Below are positions 60,859 to 64,000 of a DNA stretch of 64,000 bases, in pieces. The notes below the pieces were generated by a model that saw nothing but the letters and a program-made list of their open reading frames with translations, did no database searches and was not told the origin of the DNA. The position numbers and the translations under genes were made by a program. Each line of letters starts with the position of its first letter. Position 1 is the stretch's first letter. Origin of the DNA: Stratiolaelaps scimitus (taxonomy: Eukaryota; Arthropoda; Arachnida; Mesostigmata; Laelapidae); contig JABWDB010000001.1 in NCBI GenBank assembly GCA_019614645.1, forward strand, positions 4,030,001-4,094,000, given 5' to 3'.

Positions 60859-62629
60859 CAGCTTCGTAGGGAGGTCTCGTGAGCTTGGGGGTTACAGCCC
60901 TTGCAACCAAGACAGGAGAACCTAATTGCACTGCGAATTGCAAACGAGTTAGGGCATATGACACTCATTGTCTGACTCTTGTCGTGAACCGTTCTTGTTC
61001 TAGGGGCTCGTAAACTAAGGTCGTTCGCCCTTCTGTGTAGCCTGACGAATGGCTCCAAAGCCTCTCTATGGGCGGGGGGGGGGGGCTTGCGTAACTCGTA
61101 AGAGTCTGTACTTCCCCTGAATAGATGCTTCTTGGAAACGTGCCAGCGTACGCTGAAGCGGATCAGATAATTCTAAGAATGATGCCGAGCAATGGCATAA
61201 GTGGGCCGGTCGTTGACTGACGCTTGACTATGGACCGACGGGGATCCCCACGAGGATTCACATCACGCCTTCAAGAAATGGCAATCGCTGTGAATATGCC
61301 TTGTAGAGTCCTTTAAAAAAACATCACTTCATTGATCTTCGGTATCGCTTCAATTAAGCAAAAAAAAAAGAAGAATTATGATTCAGCTGAGGCGTTTGTC
61401 GTCGTGTTTAGGTATAAGGCATAAGGCAGATTTATCCAGTGCTACAATATAGAAAGGAGCCGACCATAACTACTGATGCTATATGACAAATGCCATAATT
61501 ACTCGTTTGCTCATTGAGAATCATATGTTAAGTGAAACCGCCTATTTCGGACGAAACATTCTTGTGCTGGTTGTCATTTCGTGCATTTGGCTATTTTGCC
61601 TATGCGTTTGTGCTTGAATACTTTTATGTATAATACATATGCATATATTATACCTAAATCAGCCCTCATTTTTTTAAATCTAAACATACCTATTACGGTG
61701 TCGAGGAAACTATATATTCGGTCGGTTTCCGTAGAAGTGCATGGTGCCATGACTTCTTAAAACTTATAACCGTAGGCATATCCAAAGTATTTCAGTTCGA
61801 TTTTATTATTGTGGTCATTTGACTGGATCCCCAAGAATCACCCCGGTCGAGAGGCTCACTTTGACCGGCGTCGCTACATAGTAATCTCTTATTAGTGTTC
61901 ACACTACGTTGAGATCAAATGTAACGGGTGTCAGTGACAATCCCTTGTCCTGGTTTCTTCATGCCTAGTTAGGACCAGACGTTACTCGCAGCAGGTACGT
62001 CATTTTCTTTTATTTTCTTATTCTTTTGCCCTCATCCCGGTCTTCTGGGACAGCTGTCTCGTTCGATCATTGCTATAATGATCCTAAGGGATGTTTTAGA
62101 TAGCTGACTTCCTTCTATGGAAGGCCTTGTAGGACTGTTAACCCCTTAGTCCAAACCCTGGTTGCGACACGGGGACGGGCTTTCAGGGCCTACTCTGAAT
62201 TCGGTTGACTCGTTTACCCCGTCATGCTGATAGCAAGGCCTATTTACGGCCTATTAGCACAGCTTCAGAACGGACACTTAGTTGTAATGGGTAACTATGC
62301 AGCTAACACAAGCCGAAGCGTGCAAGTCACTCGGCGGGTTGGAATAGTATGCTACTAATGTGAACGTCCAGTCTCTGGGACCCTTCAGGATCGTGCATCG
62401 ATTGGCAGGCTCACCTGAGACAATCCCCACGCCTTAGTCTCTGTTTCCTGGCATGTTGGGGTAGAAAATCTCCCATTTAGGTGCTTTAGAAATATTCAAG
62501 AACTTATCCCAGACATGTCCTTTTCGGCATAGTGTATTCTATTCAAGCCTGGAGTATACCCAGGTCAGGTCTCAGCAGATTGATGTTTAACACCCACGGA
62601 GCAGGCTAGAGCAGAAGAAGGCTGCTGGA
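60859..62629. other. No gene recognised
   Basis: A G run near 61073-61085 and unique sequence. From about 61950 the text may be decayed LINE sequence leading into the R1-like fragment, but no coding block can be aligned by eye. Confidence 0.4.
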
Positions 62630-63360
62630 AACAGCGGCGGTATTCCGTTGTTCTCTATGCTGCACCCATCTGGAAAACGGCGATAAATTCTCTGAAGAAT
62701 GTCGAGTTGCTAAAGACAACGCAACGCGCGATAACTCTTCGGATCTGTCGAGATTACCCGCAGTGTCAACTTGAGACAGCTTTGGCTCTAGCCCGGGCAA
62801 TTCGGTGAAAACTCGCAGTACGGAAACGAGCACAGGACTCGACATTTGGGCCTGACGAAGTGATAGAATAAACCATTGACGGGTGTCAGCAGAAGTGGAG
62901 ATCCGCAGATGGAAAAGGTCTGTGGACCAAACGCTTGATAATTGACTTAACCCCCCCCCCAGATTAAGAGACCCTAAGAACGGCTAGATGAAGAGAGACG
63001 TGTCACACCATTTCACCCAGGTGGGCCGTGGCTGACGGGCCGTGGCTGCTTCCAGGCACCTGACACGCGTGCTTCGTGACCCAGGCAAGAGCGTCAACGT
63101 TCCCCCACACGCTCGAACTCTGCTGAGCTCTTCGAGGAGAAGAAAATCGCCCTCGAGAGAAAATCTCGGCGGCCTTTCTTAGTCGATAACATAAGGACGA
63201 ACATGTTCGAGAACGATGGGACCTGGCAAATTTGGAGACTATCAGCTGCCACGTTGACGAAGTAATGCACGAAAAATCGACACCAGAACGAGCAAGATGT
63301 CGGGCAGCATCATGGACGTTAAATGTTAGCTGTGAGTCAGCCGGGAAAATTGACTTAGAA
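62630..63360 (+). mobile_element. R1-like non-LTR retrotransposon, degraded 3' end of ORF2
   Basis: Broken translations in order match the region after the reverse-transcriptase core of R1-clade LINEs. First is SVVLYAAPIW with QRAITLRICRDYP (62644-62760), the family's VVLYGAP...QR..ALR block. Next is QQKWRSADGKGLWTKRL (about 62888-62938), then LTGRGCFQ (about 63030-63056). Last is VDNIRTNMFENDGTWQ, with ERARCRAASW at the end (63180-63320). Stops and frameshifts separate the blocks, so it is dead. The upstream part (about 61950-62600) may hold more decayed sequence of the same element, but I cannot assign it. No poly(A) tail or target-site duplication was found. Confidence 0.7.
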
Positions 63361-63365
63361 CAAGG

Positions 63366-64000
63366 AAGATAACGATGTGGCCGCTTTCCTGAACGATCGT
63401 AGATTCTTCACTGCCCCATACGGCGAGAATAAGAAGCTAGGCCCTCCTGGATTGAAGTAGTCTTTAAACAAGTCTTCTCCGGAACAAGAGGAGCTTTTAG
63501 TGGGAAAAGTCCCAGACTACTAGGCGAATGTCATGGTCGTGAAGAAGATGAGGACTGAAGAGTATAAAGCATTTATCCTCGTCATAAAAATATGGTCTGC
63601 CCTACATGTCAAAAAAAGTTACCAAAACTTAGTTTGACCCTTTCTCGAGATTGTTGATTCATATCTACAAAAATGACACATTACTAAATAAATCCAATAA
63701 CACTGAGACAAACCAGCGCAGTCAATGTGCTTTAAAGTACAGGATACAAATGTCGATCCTACGCACTAACCTCTGAAAAAACTGAGTGATATTTTACATA
63801 GTTGCATAAGCTATTCCCCAAAAGCCCGTTACTGCAGCAGCGAAAATATTGATCGTGCGTATGTTTATGACATATAGTTTGCAGGCACGATAGCAAAGAT
63901 ACGGCCGACAGTATCGTTGAGTTTGAGTTCACCATAGAGCGGCGAGAAAGGCCAGATAGGAGTCGTGTGGGCTGGGTGAATTGGATCAGTCACGGGGCCG
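63366..64000. other. No gene recognised at the window end
   Basis: Unique sequence after the LINE tail; nothing identifiable. Confidence 0.4.

Overview
This window looks like nuclear genomic DNA from an arthropod, most likely an acarine (mite or tick). The evidence is a split retinoid X receptor / ultraspiracle gene with consensus spliceosomal introns, dense TA, CT and CNG microsatellites, and decayed non-LTR retrotransposons. A mesostigmatid mite of the Varroa type would fit, but the species is inferred, not shown. There are no prokaryotic operons, no CRISPR array and no complete tRNA or rRNA gene that I can recognise.

The one gene I can assign firmly is RXR/USP on the minus strand. I assembled it from six coding exons running from 36482 down to 20731. 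Every junction keeps the reading frame (phases 1, 2, 1, 0, 2), and together they encode a 596-residue receptor. Its order is an N-terminal A/B region, a complete two-finger DNA-binding domain, a very long Gly/Val/Ser-rich hinge, and a full ligand-binding domain. A second possible first coding exon lies 14 kb further upstream (50364-50460) and ends in the same phase, which suggests two N-terminal isoforms. The ligand-binding domain carries Lys where vertebrate RXR has its ligand-anchoring Arg. Its C-terminal AF-2 helix has Gln where the charge-clamp Glu is expected.

Layout. From 1 to about 20.7 kb is mostly non-coding: C-rich low-complexity belts (6.4-8.5 and 10.2-11.5 kb), microsatellites, two retrotransposon tails, and the probable RXR 3' UTR. 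From 20.7 to 36.5 kb is RXR. Its large first intron holds a decayed tandem array (32.16-34.42 kb) and a pre-miRNA-like hairpin (28370-28445). From 36.5 to 52.7 kb is RXR 5' sequence: the upstream exon plus an unusually dense belt of CAG/CTG/GCC triplet repeats. From 52.7 to 57.6 kb is intergenic, with several near-perfect hairpins and a frameshifted LINE fragment.

From 58.5 to 60.9 kb on the minus strand, four exons in consistent phase encode the first 257 residues of a multi-pass membrane protein. It resembles a chemosensory (gustatory-type) receptor in layout, but I could not find its C-terminal exons. From 62.6 to 63.4 kb is the broken 3' part of an R1-like LINE; two more copies of its tail lie at 4.3 and 52.8 kb. 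RXR is expected to pair with the ecdysone receptor. Nothing in the window shows a functional link between RXR and the membrane-protein gene.
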